Of a stretch of DNA of 5,015 bases, positions 4,798 through 5,015 are shown in pieces; position 1 is the stretch's first letter, and the number at the start of each line of letters is the position of its first letter. The notes below the pieces were generated by a model, which was not told the origin of the DNA, did no database searches, and saw only the letters and a list, made by a program, of their open reading frames with translations. The translations under genes and the position numbers were made by a program. Source of the stretch: an uncultured Actinomycetes bacterium (GTDB lineage: Bacteria; Actinomycetota; Acidimicrobiia; Acidimicrobiales; Microtrichaceae); contig CAJANQ010000576.1 of the NCBI GenBank assembly GCA_903941145.1, positions 1 through 5,015 of the forward strand, given 5' to 3'.

Positions 4798-5015
4798 TGA
4801 GCAACGACGGCGAACCGTTCGACTCCGAGGTGGCCGAGGGCGAGCTGGTCGAGGGCGGCGCCGGGGTCCCGGACCTGGGTGCCATGCTCGGCGGGCTGGA
4901 CCTGGGCTCCATGATGGAGATGGCGGCCAGCATGCAGGGGCAGATGGCTGCCGCGCAGGAGCAGCTCGCGGCCGCCACCGTCGAGGGCTCCTCGGGCGGC
5001 GGCGCGGTGCGCGTC
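4797..5015 (+). CDS. ybaB: YbaB/EbfC-family nucleoid-associated protein (3' truncated by window)
   Basis: The first 73 residues are visible. They hold an acidic, Gly-rich N-terminal segment (about 1-38, MSNDGEPFDSEVAEGELVEG onward), then LDLGSMMEMAASMQGQMAAA (35-54) and QEQLAAATVEGSSGGGAVRV. The helix of regularly spaced Met and Gln followed by the VEGSSGGGAVRV strand is the family hallmark. Members form small dimers that bind DNA and are usually about 100-120 residues. Here the conserved helix begins about 35 residues in, so there is an N-terminal extension compared with E. coli YbaB. The ATG shares its A with the dnaX TGA (TGATG), which implies translational coupling. In many bacteria this gene is followed by recR, which would be expected just past the window. 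The rest of the protein is not seen. Confidence 0.9.
   Translation, partial: MSNDGEPFDSEVAEGELVEGGAGVPDLGAMLGGLDLGSMMEMAASMQGQMAAAQEQLAAATVEGSSGGGAVRV

Overview
The window is strongly GC-rich (around 70% by eye), with G/C at nearly every third codon position. Gene content and order (an SRP RNA gene just upstream of dnaX, followed by a ybaB/ebfC-type gene, and an actinobacterial-style SRT motif in place of SRC in DnaX) point to a member of the Actinomycetota, possibly Acidimicrobiia. The class-level guess is weak because it rests on memory of family sequences, not a search.

Layout, left to right. The last 11 codons of an unidentified plus-strand gene end at 36. A convergent minus-strand gene for a predicted lipoprotein glycosidase of family GH5, resembling endoglycoceramidases, occupies 41-1552. 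Next comes a minus-strand block of translation genes: tRNA-Ser(GGA) at 2444-2357, tadA (tRNA adenosine deaminase) at 2274-1762 and tRNA-Ser(CGA) at 1751-1662, in order of transcription. Facing away from this block is the plus-strand SRP RNA gene ffs (2468-2605), which ends in its own helix-plus-T5 terminator. It is followed by dnaX (2686-4797, clamp-loader tau subunit) and the start of a YbaB/EbfC-family gene (from 4797), which overlaps the dnaX stop by one base and runs off the window.

Functionally, the centre is an information-processing cluster: two serine tRNAs that read the GC-rich UCN codons used here, the enzyme that makes inosine-34 in tRNA, the SRP RNA for membrane targeting, the replication clamp loader, and a nucleoid protein usually found between dnaX and recR. 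The GH5 lipoprotein is the one accessory-looking gene and probably acts outside the membrane on a glycolipid or glycan.

A recurring pattern is a TAnnnT hexamer 6-7 bases upstream of each RNA 5' end (both tRNAs and the SRP RNA) and also upstream of the tadA ATG and the dnaX GTG. This suggests leaderless tadA and dnaX mRNAs. It also suggests two overlapping divergent promoters packed into the 23 bp between tRNA-Ser(GGA) and ffs. I found no mobile element, CRISPR array, phage gene or clearly new system. The more unusual points are the compact divergent RNA promoter, the long closing stem of the SRP RNA and the roughly 190-residue Pro/Ala linker of DnaX. No gene-free stretch exceeds 300 bases.
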